Positions 49,336-62,094 are shown, counted from the first letter of the stretch. The stretch is DNA of 64,000 nt from Rhizophagus irregularis (GCF_026210795.1 NC_089444.1:2532501-2596500), one strand, 5' to 3'. Translations and numbers: made by a program. Notes: a model not told the origin generated them from the sequence alone.

Positions 49336-52127
49336 TAATTAAATTCGTACCAGACATAAAAGAATTCAACTGTACTTATATTTAGTAATAGAAAAGAGTT
49401 TTGCGTAATATGCTTTATACGTTATTATGAAAATAATATTATTATTTATTATACTACTTGTTATAAATCTGTACATAAATATTTTGATTATTTATGATAT
49501 AATGGCTCGTATTGCTGGAATATTGATAGCAAGAGTGTAATATGATAATACTTCACAACAAGCAAATCTTTTGCAAATTCGTCAATATCAACTAATTTCA
49601 AGGATCTATGTATTATAATACATTTTATTGGTTCTTTTTTCACGGATTAAAGTTACAAGATTATAAGTTAGAGTTTTCATGTATGAATGAATAAATGTTG
49701 TGTAACGTTACTTTTAATTAATTTTTGGGCGTTTTATTTATTGTAACCATATTAGTAAAAGATTTTTGTTTCACAAAATGATATCCAAAAAAATCATGAA
49801 ATTCGTAACGCAGAAGTTTCATAGTAGAAGTAGATGACTTTAATTATTTTATAATGATTTTTTGAAGGAGAAATGAAAGAAAGAAACTTTCTCCCTAATT
49901 AATATATTATATATATATACATTTTCATTGGAAATTTGATTAAAAATTAGAATAAAAAATAGACTCGTTGTTTCGCACCAGGATTAATGTTTTTTAATCA
50001 ATATATATATGATAAATTATATGCAAAAAAAAAAATTATATAGAGAAAAAATCTATAGGCTATTTTATTAAATTTATTTTACCTTATTTTAATAAAAAAT
50101 TGGCACAAACACGGTTTCCAAAAAGGTAAATTTTACGCCGATCACTTAATGTTGACCGGAATTAAATCTTTAAACGAAAAAAAAAGAAAAAAAAAAATTT
50201 AACCAAGTCAAAAATGACATTCAAATAATCTTTGACACTTTAAGTAAACTTGCCGAACAGGCAAAAATACACTTACTGTACATTTTTTTAAGGTATATTT
50301 ATCAAGTTTTTTTTGCATTATTTTTTCGTTATAAGGTCACATGATACGTGTTTGAAGCACCCGTGTATATTAAGAAATTTTCTATAATATTGGCTATTTA
50401 ATTTATATAATAAATTTTTATCTTCTTATATAGAACGCTTTATGCTTTTTAATCGTGTATTTGTAAAAACAGCAATAGGATATCGTATAGCTTACTCTGC
50501 TTCAACGTAATATATTATGATATTATGTTATATTCATCATGCAGTATAGCTCATTATGCTTATAATAAAAAAAAATTTTGATATTTATATTATATAAAAG
50601 TCATCATTTTTTTCGTTTTTAAACTTTTATATATAGTATGCTTGCAAAAATATCCTCCCGTTTTGTATTTCGTTACTTTTCCAGATGTATCATTTTTTTT
50701 ATGTATTTAAATTTTTAAAATAAATAACGATTAAGTATCGTAAAATTTAAAGGATTTTATGCTATTATTTTCAATTTATTAAGTATTATTATAAATATCG
50801 ATTATATATAATAAACTAGCTGAAACTAAAACGATAAATATTAAAACAATTTTAAACATTTGGTTTCAATTCATTAGTGTTAAAAGTGAGAAGTTAAGAT
50901 GAAGCTAGGAATAAAAATTAATTTATAATATAAATGTAAAAAAGTCTTAGAGCGATAAAAAAAAAGTTTAACAATTAATTGGTTAGAAGTTCAAGATTTT
51001 AAGGACATCTTTTAATCTAAGAAAAATACCAACTCGACCAAGTTGTACGACTATCTATGTAAGGATGGACGTTCAATAAAGAAATTATTTAAAAAAAGAA
51101 GAGTAATGAGTAAAATAAAAGGTAGGGGTAAGTAAATATAATTAAATAACAAAAAGGATTGATTGAAAATGAAAGGTTTATTTAAAAATAAAGCATTTTT
51201 TGCTATTTTCGAATTAATATCAATTATAAAAGAAATAGTGCGATATAAAAGTGTAAAAATTTTCAGTCATTTTCTTACAACTTTTAACTTTTATTAAGCG
51301 GAATACTTGAATATTTTCTTTTAGTGTTTTCCAAATGATTCCTAAGCTATTCTAAATGATTCCGAATAAACGATTCTAATGAGAGTTTATTAAAGAAGTT
51401 TATTTTTGTGTTTATGGTATATCTTTTTTTTTTATAAATTTGTGATCTATATAATGTCTAATAAAGTGTTTAAATATTAGAAGGGAAGTTTCATGATTTA
51501 TTAAAGGAATATTTTTACTAGAACATAATCATATTATAATTTTTGTATTTTTGTTGGTATTTCTTTAAATAAATATCACATTAATAATAACGTGTAGGCG
51601 GAATAGCTTAGTTAATTTATTTCTTTTATCTCAATTTTAATTCAGTTAAATTAATTTTCGTTAATTTTGTATCTTAAATTTTAATGGATCCTTTTATTTT
51701 TGCAACTTGCCAATCATCTCGTTTTTTTTGGTTATTAATTGATTGATTGAAAATTACCAATCAAAATATTTTACAAAGTCACATGGTGTATCATATTAAG
51801 AGAAGTTTTAATTCTTGTAGCCAATATGAACTATGAGATCGAAATTCTTTTTCAATAATCACTAAGATTTTCAAAATGAGATTTATTATGATTTTATTAA
51901 GCTCGTTAATAAAATGTATAAGTATTTTTAAACCCACACAGTTCTACATGGAAATTTTGTATTAAAATTCGCAAATATAATTAGTATATAAAATACTTGC
52001 ATAGTATTAAAATAGTTTTTACATAAACTTTGAGTGATTTAAAAATATTTATTTATGTAATTACTTTAAATTGAGAACCTATTTCTTTCAATCATATGAT
52101 TATTTCGTAAAAGTTCAGCAAAATCAA

Positions 52128-52248
52128 TCTTTAATTTTATTAAACTAATTTTATGGTATCCATTCAATCACAAAATAATTATATATGGATTAGTGAAAAT
52201 AAAAAAATTGATGATTTCATTAATCTCCTGCCATACAATGCTTTATGT
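52128..52248. pseudogene. Scrambled relic of a kinase N-lobe exon
   Basis: Three adjoining pieces match the array exons, but in mixed orientation. Positions 52128-52170 read, on the minus strand, EWIPYN…FN ('atggtatccattcaa'). Positions 52171-52221 read on the plus strand as NNYIWISENKKIDDFI, the linker of exon 9 of gene A. Positions 52224-52248 return to the minus orientation ('ccatacaatgctttatg'). No splice sites or longer frame remain. It lies between genes C and D. Confidence 0.75.
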
Positions 52249-55200
52249 CGTGTTGTTACACAAAATGATATCCGAAAAAATCATGAAATCCGTAACGTCA
52301 TTTTTGTTATAGTAGGTTAGTAGAAGTAGGGAACTATATTCAAGGTTTTTTGACGATTTTTTTTTTTTAAAAAAAAATAGATGACTTTGACGACTTTTGA
52401 ATGATTTATTAAGAAAATTATATAAAAAGGATAAAATGTAATTAGTTATTTTCGTTTTTAGAGACTGTGATTTTTAGAATTATATTCGCTCATTATGCTT
52501 ATAGTTAAAAAAAAATTGATTTTTTATAGTATGCTTGCAAATATATTCTCCTATTTTATATTTGAAATTTTAAAGGATTTATGTTATTATTTTCAATTTA
52601 TTCAGTTATATGATAATAATTTACTATTTAAATAAAAATGTTTCTGTTTTATTAAACATTTTGTAATATAAATACGTATATTGATTATTATCTAGTTTAA
52701 AAAGAATATATTAACATAAAAGTAGTATTGCTATTTTAATTACACATAATATATGAATCATGTAAAAAATATACAGTATATTATTTTACACATAATCATT
52801 TTTCTTTCTTTTTTGAATCTCTTCCACTTTTTTTTTTTTGAGCGAGCCATTTTCTTTAACAACATTTTGAATATCATTCACTATTATTGCTTTTTTTTGT
52901 TTTTTTTTTAATTTCATTATTTCAGATTTTGCCAAATTTTTCGATCACTGCTTGTGTTATGACGTCTATCTTTTTCATGAAATCGAAATTTTATCTTATT
53001 ATACTGTATTTAGATTTTTTTTAATAGGTATTTCTTGATGGTAAACTATAATTTTGTGTAAAAAGTCTTCATTTTTTTTAAAAAACTTTTTTGTCATATT
53101 TATTTGTTAATTATTTCACATTTTTTCCCTTCAAAAAAATTCGTCATGTGATTAAACTATGTGAGTTAAATTAAAAAAAAATCTCATTTAAGAGTTTAAA
53201 TATAAAAAGAACGGAAAGAATAGTTATTTATTTAATGACTGAACTAAATTTTTAGCATTGTATAAAAAAAACTAATTAAAGAATTTTTTTTAGTTTAAAA
53301 AAAAGATAAATAAAGAACGTTTAAAAAAAAATTATTATTTCGGTATTGAATAAAAAACCGAAAATAAAAAAATTTTTTGGTATTGAAAAAAAAACTGAAA
53401 ATAAAATACTAATTAAAAAAAATTTGGTTTGAAAAAGAAAGGTCGAAATGGAAAAAAAAAATTTCGATATCAAAAAAAAATAAATTTAATTTCATATTTT
53501 CATTCTATAAATCCAATTCCAGTTAAGGGACTATTAATTTTTTTTTTTTGCTAACGAAAAAAAGTTTAGTTTTTTATTAATCATGAAGCTACCCATATCA
53601 GAAATACCACACGTTTCATGTTACACAATCTAAATTATTATGATCAAATTTTTTGGTTATATAGATTATAGAGGATAAAATATGGAATGTAAATATAAGT
53701 GAAATAAAATAAAAAAATATGAATTCTAAAAATCATGATATGTATGATAAATTTGTCTGTCAAGACTTATTTTATTAAAGTAACAGATTCTCATAAGTTT
53801 TAAACCAATAATTTTAAGGAAAAGATGGGAGAAAAAAAACCTAAAGGCAAAAAAAATAAAAAAAAAATCGAAGTATGTTTCACCTCTAATACAATTTATT
53901 TTCACTCGTTTTAAAAAGGTAATTATTTAAATTTAAAATCAGGAAAATAATACATAGAATCTTTCAGAGGATTCATCATCCAAGAACTTTTCTCTATCAA
54001 TTAATATCGCTCATGCATACTACTAGCCTTTTAAATGTTAATTTTATCAGAACATCACGATTTTTAACGTAAAATTAGTCATATTTCAACAGTAAAAATA
54101 TTGTATCATAAATTTTATTTGATTTATTCTTTTTTTTTAGCACAATTCATTCATTATTCGATCAATGATTTCTAATCAAGTTAATTGTACCGGAATTTAT
54201 ATGTTTCTTAATTATCCATTAATCTAAAGAGAAAGCTATGTAATAATCAAGTCTTAAATACGATTATTCCCAAGTCTTGAAACTATTGTATTTATTGTAA
54301 TTATTATTATTCTTTTTTATATCAAAATTTATTTTATTTAATTTTGTCATTCTAAGTTACAATACTTGGTAAATTAATGTAACTTAATTTTCAAATTCCT
54401 AGTAGGCATCCAAATTTTTACCTATAAATAAACTGCCCTAAAACCGTTTTAACAAAATTTTTTTAGTGTTTATTTATTAACACTATAACCTGCTGGCAAT
54501 GTGAGCAAAAAATTATTATTAAATCAGTCAATTAACTTTAGAAATTAGCTAAATCTTTTTCTTTTAGTTTTTTCCAAGACAGCCAGTCAATTTAATAAAA
54601 GAATTCATTGTTATTTATTGTTAAACAAATTTATATTTCTTAAAGATAACATTTATTATTTACAAGAGCTGATTATGCAGTCACAGATGTAAAATTTTTT
54701 ATCTTTATTAGATATTTACATATATACAGCTGGTTGTTTGGATTAGAAAATGGAAAATATTTGGTTGTCAGTTTAAAGTTGAGAATCAATTAGAAAATTA
54801 GAAAGTTAATAAAAAGAATGAAAATAATAAGATTAATAAGAATGAAATTTTAGATTATTAACTGAAAAAAGAAGGAAAACTTAAAGAGAATTAAATAAAT
54901 ATTTAAAAGTGAGATTATAAAGGAAAAGACAAGAAACAAACAAGGAAAGATAATTTAAAAAGGTAAACTAAGGCACTGGTTATTATCATTATCTAATTCA
55001 GAAAAGTAATCCATAAATTGGATCTCTTATGTTGCCATGGATTTATCATTAAACTATTAAAGAAATTATGTCTTACTATGATGGTAATGTTCAAAAGTAG
55101 GTTTAATTGAAAATCAAATATTGTATCAAGGGACCTCTCACCTATCTTAAAAGGCAGATATATTAAGTTTTGAGTGAAGTCTTATAATGTACTTTAGCTT

Positions 55201-55492
55201 GCCTATCTACAATATATTGAATGATAAATTTAAGTATTTTTAAAATAAAAATATAAGGTTTTTAGAATGAAGAATTAATAATACAGCGTTGGCTAAAAAA
55301 AAATTGCATTTATATTATTAGATTTGACATTATTGTCGGTCAATTTTTTTTCTTTTAATTCTGGTAAAACCCAAAACATTAATTTGTTCTTAGAAATTTA
55401 TCATAAAATATATGAATAGTGAGATAGGGAGTACCAAAAAATGCAAGGTTTAATGCCAGCGATATTATTGAAACTGGCGTATGGAAAGATAA

Positions 55493-55674
55493 CCCTATAA
55501 AAACGAAATGAGTTAAATTTGTTTAATATTTGTACTCATGTTAATAAATGTCTAAAAAAGTACCATTTGTTTAATTTTTGTTTTTTTGAATAAGACATAA
55601 ATCGGACAAAATGGTTGCTTTTTGAACATTTTTTATACATGAACATAAATTTAACACATTTCATTTTTATATTG
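55493..55674. mobile_element. CCCTATAAAAA-type MITE in the 3' flank of gene D
   Basis: A 25-bp inverted pair, beginning 'tataaaaacgaaatgagtta' (55496-55520) and mirrored at 55647-55671 with two mismatches, bounds about 180 bp. The left end extends to CCCTA. It lies in a stretch absent from the homologous 3' flank of gene B. No coding capacity. Confidence 0.7.
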
Positions 55675-56476
55675 CAATATAACTCCACATATCGATATAT
55701 CCAACAATAATAATTTAAAAACGTGTTTATCCATGAAATTTGGATTACACAGTCATATAGTCAATATGGATTATATAAATTGCTATTTTAGGGTAGTACT
55801 TATGATTAGGTAAGGTTAAACTTCCTCTACTGACCTATGTCATCTTCTTTTTAGCATTATATCTAAATCCTTATTATATTATTACATATTAGGAAATTTC
55901 ATAATTTTGTTGTTATACTATAATATTGTAGTATCCGTCATGGCTAGTAACATATCTAGAAGCCTTTGATAGAAGTTATAAAAATAAATTTCTATTAGAA
56001 TATGTTATTTCAGTTAGATACATTATTCATTAAATAAATATTATTGCTTATCTAAACCTTTACTTACTTAAGCCAGTCGGTCTTAATTTGATAGCTAATA
56101 AAACTCAGCTTGTTCCTAAACTCAGTGCAAATGAAATATTTAATATTTTCACTTTTTGTTATTTATAAATATAAAACAAAATATATCAACAAATATATCA
56201 ACAATTTATGCATTGAAGAATAATTTCATTGAAGTGTTAATACTACCAACATTTATTTATCATATCAGAAAAATAACAATATATTTAATATGTCCAATTA
56301 CAAACTGATTTTATTCATGAATAAATATTACATATCCATACACAGTGTTGGACAATATTGTATGTTAATTGCAAATTACTATAAAATAATAGCTATATAA
56401 ATATATATCAAGTGAATAATCTTTAGCACATAAAATATTATTATAATATAGTACTTTGTTTTGATTTCGTCTGGAG

Positions 56477-59400
56477 TCAGATTACTTGATCTAAACATTG
56501 AGAATTATAATCATCATCATTTTTTAGAAGATCTTTTGTAATAGGATTAAGTAATCGAGATATGTAAATAGCTTGTGGATGAGTAGCTGTTTGGTAATTT
56601 TCAATGGAAACAAGATATGCTCTTCTATATTCTTCTGCTTCCTTAAATTGTATTTCAATTTCTTCATTTTCTACAATAACAATATTCTCCACATATAACT
56701 CATAAAATGATTTTATTAATTTATATATCTCAAAAATATCTGGTCTATTATTTTTATCTAAATCCCAACACTTTTTCATTAAATCAATATAATATTTTGG
56801 TGCTTTTGGCTCACTTATTTTAGGTCTAACTCCTTTGCAAATATCTAATGCTAATTCATAATCATGTGCATGATTTCCAAAAGGTTGTCTTCCAGTTGCT
56901 ACAAAGTACATTATCATACCAAAACTATAGATATCTGCTGCTTGAGTATAAGGCTTTCCTCTTAATACTTCAGGAGCCACATAAGGCATAACTCCATAAA
57001 TTTTTGTTTCATCTAAATTATCAACTTCTCCACATAATCCCATATCTGAAATTAATACATAGTTACTAAAATTACTTATGAAATCTAAAAATAATATATT
57101 TCCTGTATGAAAATCATGATGAACTAAATTTCTTTGATGAATTTCTTTAAGACCAATAACAATATTAAGTAATACAGATATTTTATCCCTCCAATTAAAA
57201 AATTTATAGTTTTCATTTATCCATTTATTAAAATTGCCTTCTTTTGCATATTGGAGAACCATAATATATTCTTTTGTATCTGGATTTTGGGATATTCCAT
57301 ATATATTAAGAATATTACTACTTTTACTTATTGAGTACTCTTTAACCTATTAAAATACATTGATATCAAAAAATCATTATTACATCATGCTTAAATAAAG
57401 ATTATTATAGTGTTTTTTTTAAAAAGTTTCATACCTCATTCAAAAATTTATCAGTAATACTTTTGGAATTATGCAAACATTTCAAAGCAATTGCTCTATT
57501 TGGACTCCTATTGTAAATGTCTTTATCCACACCATATTCTAATGGACCATTCTTCCACTTTGCTGAATATACTGTAGAAAAACCACCCTTATCTATTTCA
57601 TTAATCTCATCAAACTGACTGTATGGTATCCATTCAAGCACTATATCATCATAGCCATAGTCATCTATTTTTAATTGCATTTCTTGAATGAAATAATCAA
57701 TTTTTTCATTTCCACTTGTCCACATAAGAACTAAAATATAATCTTCTGTATCTGGATTTTGAGATATTCCATACAATGCTTGGAATGATTTATATTTTGT
57801 TGGATATTTTCTAGCCTAATTATAAATAAAAGAGATGTAAATATATTAATTAAAAAAGGTATTTAAATATTTGAAGAAATTTCATACCTCGTTTATTAGA
57901 GATTCAATGGAATTTTGTGAGTGATTTAAATATTTTAGAGCAACTTTTTTATTTAAATCTCTTGTATAATTGCTCTGACTATTCTTTTTGAATAACGGAC
58001 CATCCTTCCATATTGCTGAATATACTGTTATAAGGTCATATTTGCCTGTCTCTTTAATTTCATTAAACTGATTGTATGGTATCCATTCAAACACTATATC
58101 ATTATAATTATTAACTTTTAACTGCATTTCTTGGATGAAATCATCGATTTTTTCATTTCCACTTGTCCAGGTAAAAACAAAAATATAATCCCCTGTATCT
58201 GGATTTTGAGATATCCCATATAATACTTGAAATGCTTTATGTTTTGTTGGATATTTTTTAGCCTAATGTAAATAAAAGAGATTGTAAATATATTAATTAA
58301 AAGGCATTTATATATTTAAAAAAATTTCATACTTCATTTATTAAAGAATCAATGGATTCTTGTGTATTATGCAAACATTTTAAAGCAACTTTTTTATTTG
58401 AATCTCTTGTATAACTACTATAACTATATCCCTTATATAATGGACCATCCCTCCATATTGCTGAATATAATGTTATAAGACTATTTTTGCCTAATTCTTT
58501 AGTTTCATTAAACTGGTTATATGGTATCCATTCAAGCACTATATCATCATAGTCATTTATTTTTAGTTGCCTTTCTTGAATGAAGTTATCAATTTTTTCA
58601 TTTCCACTAATCAATATATAGCTATTTTGGACCAAAATATAATCTCTTGTATCTGGATTTTGAGATATTCCATATAATACTAGAAATGCACCTTTGTCTG
58701 TTGAATATCTTTTAGCCTAAATATAAATACAAGGGATTGTAAATATATTAATTAAAAAAAATACTTAAGAAATTTCATACCTCATTTATTAAATAATCAA
58801 TGGATTTTTGTGAATTATTTAAACATTTTAAAGCAACTTTTTTATTTGAATCTCTATCATAATCATCAAAATACTTGTATAATGGACCATCTTTCCATAC
58901 TGCTGAATATACTGTTATAAAATCATTTTTGCCCGCTTCTTTAATTATATTGAATTGATTATAGGGTATCCATTCAAACACTATATTCTTATAGTAATTA
59001 ATTGTTAATTGTCTTTCTTGAATTAAATCATCAATTTTTTCATTTCCACTGTTCCAATTTACTAAGTTAATAAAACTATTTTGAACAAAAATATAATATC
59101 CTGTATCTGGATTTTGAGATATTCCATACAATACTTGAAATGCATCTTTATCTGTTGAATATCTTTTAGCCTAAATATGAATAAAAGAGATTGTAAATAT
59201 ATTAATTAAAAAGGTATTTAAATATTTAAAGAATTTCATACCTCATTTATTAAAGAATCAATAGATTTTTGTGAATTATGTAAATATTTTAAAGCAACTT
59301 CTTTGTTTGAATCTCTATTATAATGTTTATAATGTTTATACTGTTCATTATAGCATAATGGACCATCCTTCCATATTGCTGAATATACTGTTATAAGACC

Positions 59401-60069
59401 ATTTTTGCCTGTTTCTCTAACTTCATTAAACTGATTATATGGTATCCATTCAAGCAATATATCATCATAGTCATTTATTTTTAATTGCCTTTCTTGAATG
59501 AAATCATCAATTTTTTCATTTCCACTTGTCCATATATAATTATTTTGAACAAAAATATAATCTCCTGTATCTGGATTTTGAGATATTCCATACAATACTT
59601 GAAATGCTTTATACTTTGTTGGATATTTTTTAGCCTAATAAATATAATAAAAGAGATTGTAAATATATTAATTTAAAAAAATACTTAAGAAGAAATTTCA
59701 TACCTCATTTATTAAAGAATCAATGGATTCTTGTGAATTATGTAAATATTTTAAAGCAACTTTTTTATTTGAATCTCTATTATAATGTTTATACTGTTCA
59801 TTATAGTATAATGGACCATCCTTCCATATTGCTGAATATACTGTTATAAGACCATTTTTACCTGTCTCACTAATTTCATTAAATTGATTGTATGGTATCC
59901 ATTCAAATACTACATCATCTTCATTATCTTCATTATTGATTTTCAATTGCATTTCCTGAATGAAGTTATCAATTTTTTCATTTTCACTGGTCCAATTTGT
60001 AAAATTGTTTTTTAAATATTCCAGAATGTCAGGTATCTCTAAAGGTTCTTCAAAATCTTCAAAATCCAT
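56477..60069 (-). CDS. Kinase gene D: 5 degenerate N-lobe exons plus one TKL kinase with altered motifs
   Basis: Predicted 7 exons: 60069-59704, 59634-59242, 59170-58781, 58716-58333, 58262-57888, 57815-57435, 57346-56477; all phase 0, 1053 codons (1052 aa). The N-terminus differs from A-C: MDFEDFEEPLEIPDILEYLK, acidic. Exons 1-5 are degenerate N-lobes. Exon 6 has the kinase-type loop but with the first Gly replaced (DKGGFSTVYSAKW). Exon 7 has HHD in place of HRD (codon 57116-57118, CGT to CAT in comparison with gene A), then DMG and APE, ending CLDQVI. Loss of the loop Gly and the HRD Arg may weaken or abolish activity, although HRD-Arg loss alone does not always do so. It shares its 3' flank with gene B but not the promoter palindrome of A-C. 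ATG at 60069 is chosen over an upstream TTG. Confidence 0.83.
57888..60069 (-). repeat. Tandem array of 5 kinase N-lobe exons (gene D)
   Basis: The shortest array of the four: five units, introns 64-71 bp. Exons 1 and 2 share the variable segment YNEQYKHYNRDSNK, with a small internal repeat (KHYKHY) in exon 2, which suggests a recent local duplication. Confidence 0.88.
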
Positions 60070-62094
60070 TTTGTAAATGCTCAAAAAATTTCTTAATAAT
60101 AAGAATGTAAGAAATTTGGGCGTTAATAAATTCCATGTTATGTAAATTTAGCTTAGTAATATTGTTACGCAGATCAGCATGTATGCAAAATTCGGCAAAA
60201 ATTCGGCATACCGCTGACATAATTGAAATGATCAACAATTTGTTGGTGTTTTGTATAACTGATACCTTACACTTAGTACTTAGTGCAAGTTATACTAAGT
60301 GTAAGTTATACGCGATAAAGGATTAATATATAAATTTTTGGTTTATTCATATTATTCATATTGTAATATTTCAGATCGCCAATAGTGAGGCGGCAATATT
60401 TTGTTATGATTTATTTGTGATTAGCATTTACTTTTCGTACTTATTGTTATATATTTATTATAAATTTAAATAAAGTATACGCTTTAATTTCCACACATAC
60501 ACTAAATTTTAAACTATTCGTTAAGTCACTATCACGTGACCTCGACGCAAACAATATCTTGAAATCATGTACTGTAGCACAAAAAAGTTACATATAAATA
60601 AATTCAAATCTTTATAGCTTTGTAGAATAATATTTTGATAAATACGCAATTTATATCATTTATAATGTGTTTATGAAGTTTTACTAAAAAATTGGTATTT
60701 TTTACTCTTAGAAATCATAGCCAGAAGTCTTATACTCGAAAATCACATGATTTTGTAAGCGATCTTATCACGTGATCCAGTCAGCCAGATTTGTAGATTT
60801 TCGTGCATAAATCTTTTCCTACTTTCTCAAAATCTTTCAAACCTTCTTTTATTTAATCATAAATCATTTCACTTCTAAGCCTCTATTCGATTTCAAACAA
60901 CTCCACCATTTGTCCATTCTTCAATAATTTATTATTCTTCCATTTTTCATCTTCAACAGCCTTAATCCGAACAGTGTCTGTAGCATTCTTTTTTTTTTAG
61001 GTATCTTACTAATCTGCTTTTTGGACATTTGAAAAAAATGGTTATTAGCTATCTAAATAAAGATTTTCATTTATTATAAATGTCAAAATTTTACTCATAA
61101 TCACTGTAAATTAATTTTGGAGCTCAAATTATAGAAAATTTCAGCCAATAAAATTTGAACGTTTATAACTTTTTGTGATAATTTTGCGCAAAGCGGTACA
61201 AATGTCCAGATGTCCTAACTTAGACAGTTTCTAATAACAAAGGATTCATTGTGATTATCCAAATATTTAAATCACTCATGAGGCAAATTAAAAAAAAGCC
61301 TTCCGCTTCTCTTTTCTCTTCTATATTTTGTCAAGCATGATGGACTGAGGGTGTAAGGTATAACCAACTCTTCACACTGTAAAACATACTTGAACGAATA
61401 TAAAAACTGAGGTTGGATAGGGAAACCTGTGTATAATCCTAAATGATAAATATGATCGTATGGATATAATGAGAAAGTTTATTTTAAAAACAATTTCTTT
61501 ATCGATTTTAATGTCATGTTGCATAGGCGACGGATTTGTAGAGAATTATACTTAGCAAGGTACATATAACTTATATTACCAATCACTGGTCATGTCACGG
61601 ATCGGCATATTGAACTAATTTTAAGGAAAAAAAAGACTGTATTACCTCATTTGAATTACTTGATCTTTCAAATTAATTTCTGTCGAATTAAAATTTTATC
61701 AATAGAAGATCGACATGCGTGTCGATCACTTTTTATAAAACCGTTTTTTAATGCAAAAAAAAATATTTTACATAATAATGTGTACTAAAATTTTACACAT
61801 AGTTTCACACCATGTTGAAGCCATTGTATATTAATTTTTTTCAAGATCGAATAATTATTGAGCTACTTTTACCATAAAAATGGGTTTTGTAGACGAAAAA
61901 TTGCCAAATTTGACCAATATATAAACATGTGAAAATCATGTTCCATTATAGTTTGTAATACTATGATAATCGAAACTTGAAGATAGAAAAAAGGTGTTTT
62001 ATCTTCGTACAATGAAGAAAAGTCGTCAAAAACTTGCATCTCGCGTTTTATTTTATCCTATTTTTGTGATTTTTTAAAAAACTGATTATTACAA
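60070..62094. other. Spacer upstream of gene D
   Basis: No gene is supported. There are facing 'attcggca' words near 60190-60210, a hairpin (60266-60305), and TCACGTGA palindromes at 60532-60539 and 60768-60775. Words near 60640-60670 ('gataaatacgca…atcat…ataatgtgt') echo the upstream modules of A-C. Positions 61770-61880 resemble 36050-36200 ('aattttacacata'). The short open frame at 60135-60326 crosses the hairpin and is rejected. Confidence 0.55.
60266..60305. repeat. 12-bp stem hairpin
   Basis: 'cttacacttagt' (60266-60277) is the exact inverse of 'actaagtgtaag' (60294-60305) around a 16-base loop that itself holds 'acttagtgcaagt'. It could be a small MITE core or a structured transcript. 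It lies about 200 bp upstream of the start of gene D. Confidence 0.6.

Larger units (their letters stand above)
48426..56476. other. Gene C upstream module, repeats, exon relic and 3' flank of gene D
   Basis: Order of content: promoter module (48426-48660), dispersed repeat (48970-49335), more repeat matching 11.0 and 33.0 kb (to about 49880), AT-rich spacer, a scrambled kinase-exon relic (52128-52248), A-rich low-complexity tract (53.1-53.5 kb), an inverted copy of the 26-kb repeat (53.6 kb), and the 3' flank of gene D (from about 54350), which matches that of gene B. In gene D's flank about 1.1 kb (54.7-55.85 kb) is extra and includes a MITE. I see no intact gene. Confidence 0.6.

Noticed and set aside
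3258-60084. Treating each ~120-codon kinase fragment as a separate gene
   Set aside because: The fragments share phase-0 splice sites, only one unit per cluster has the conserved MF(S/P)QNIPL or MDFEDF start, and only the last has a C-lobe. Joining them gives unbroken frames.
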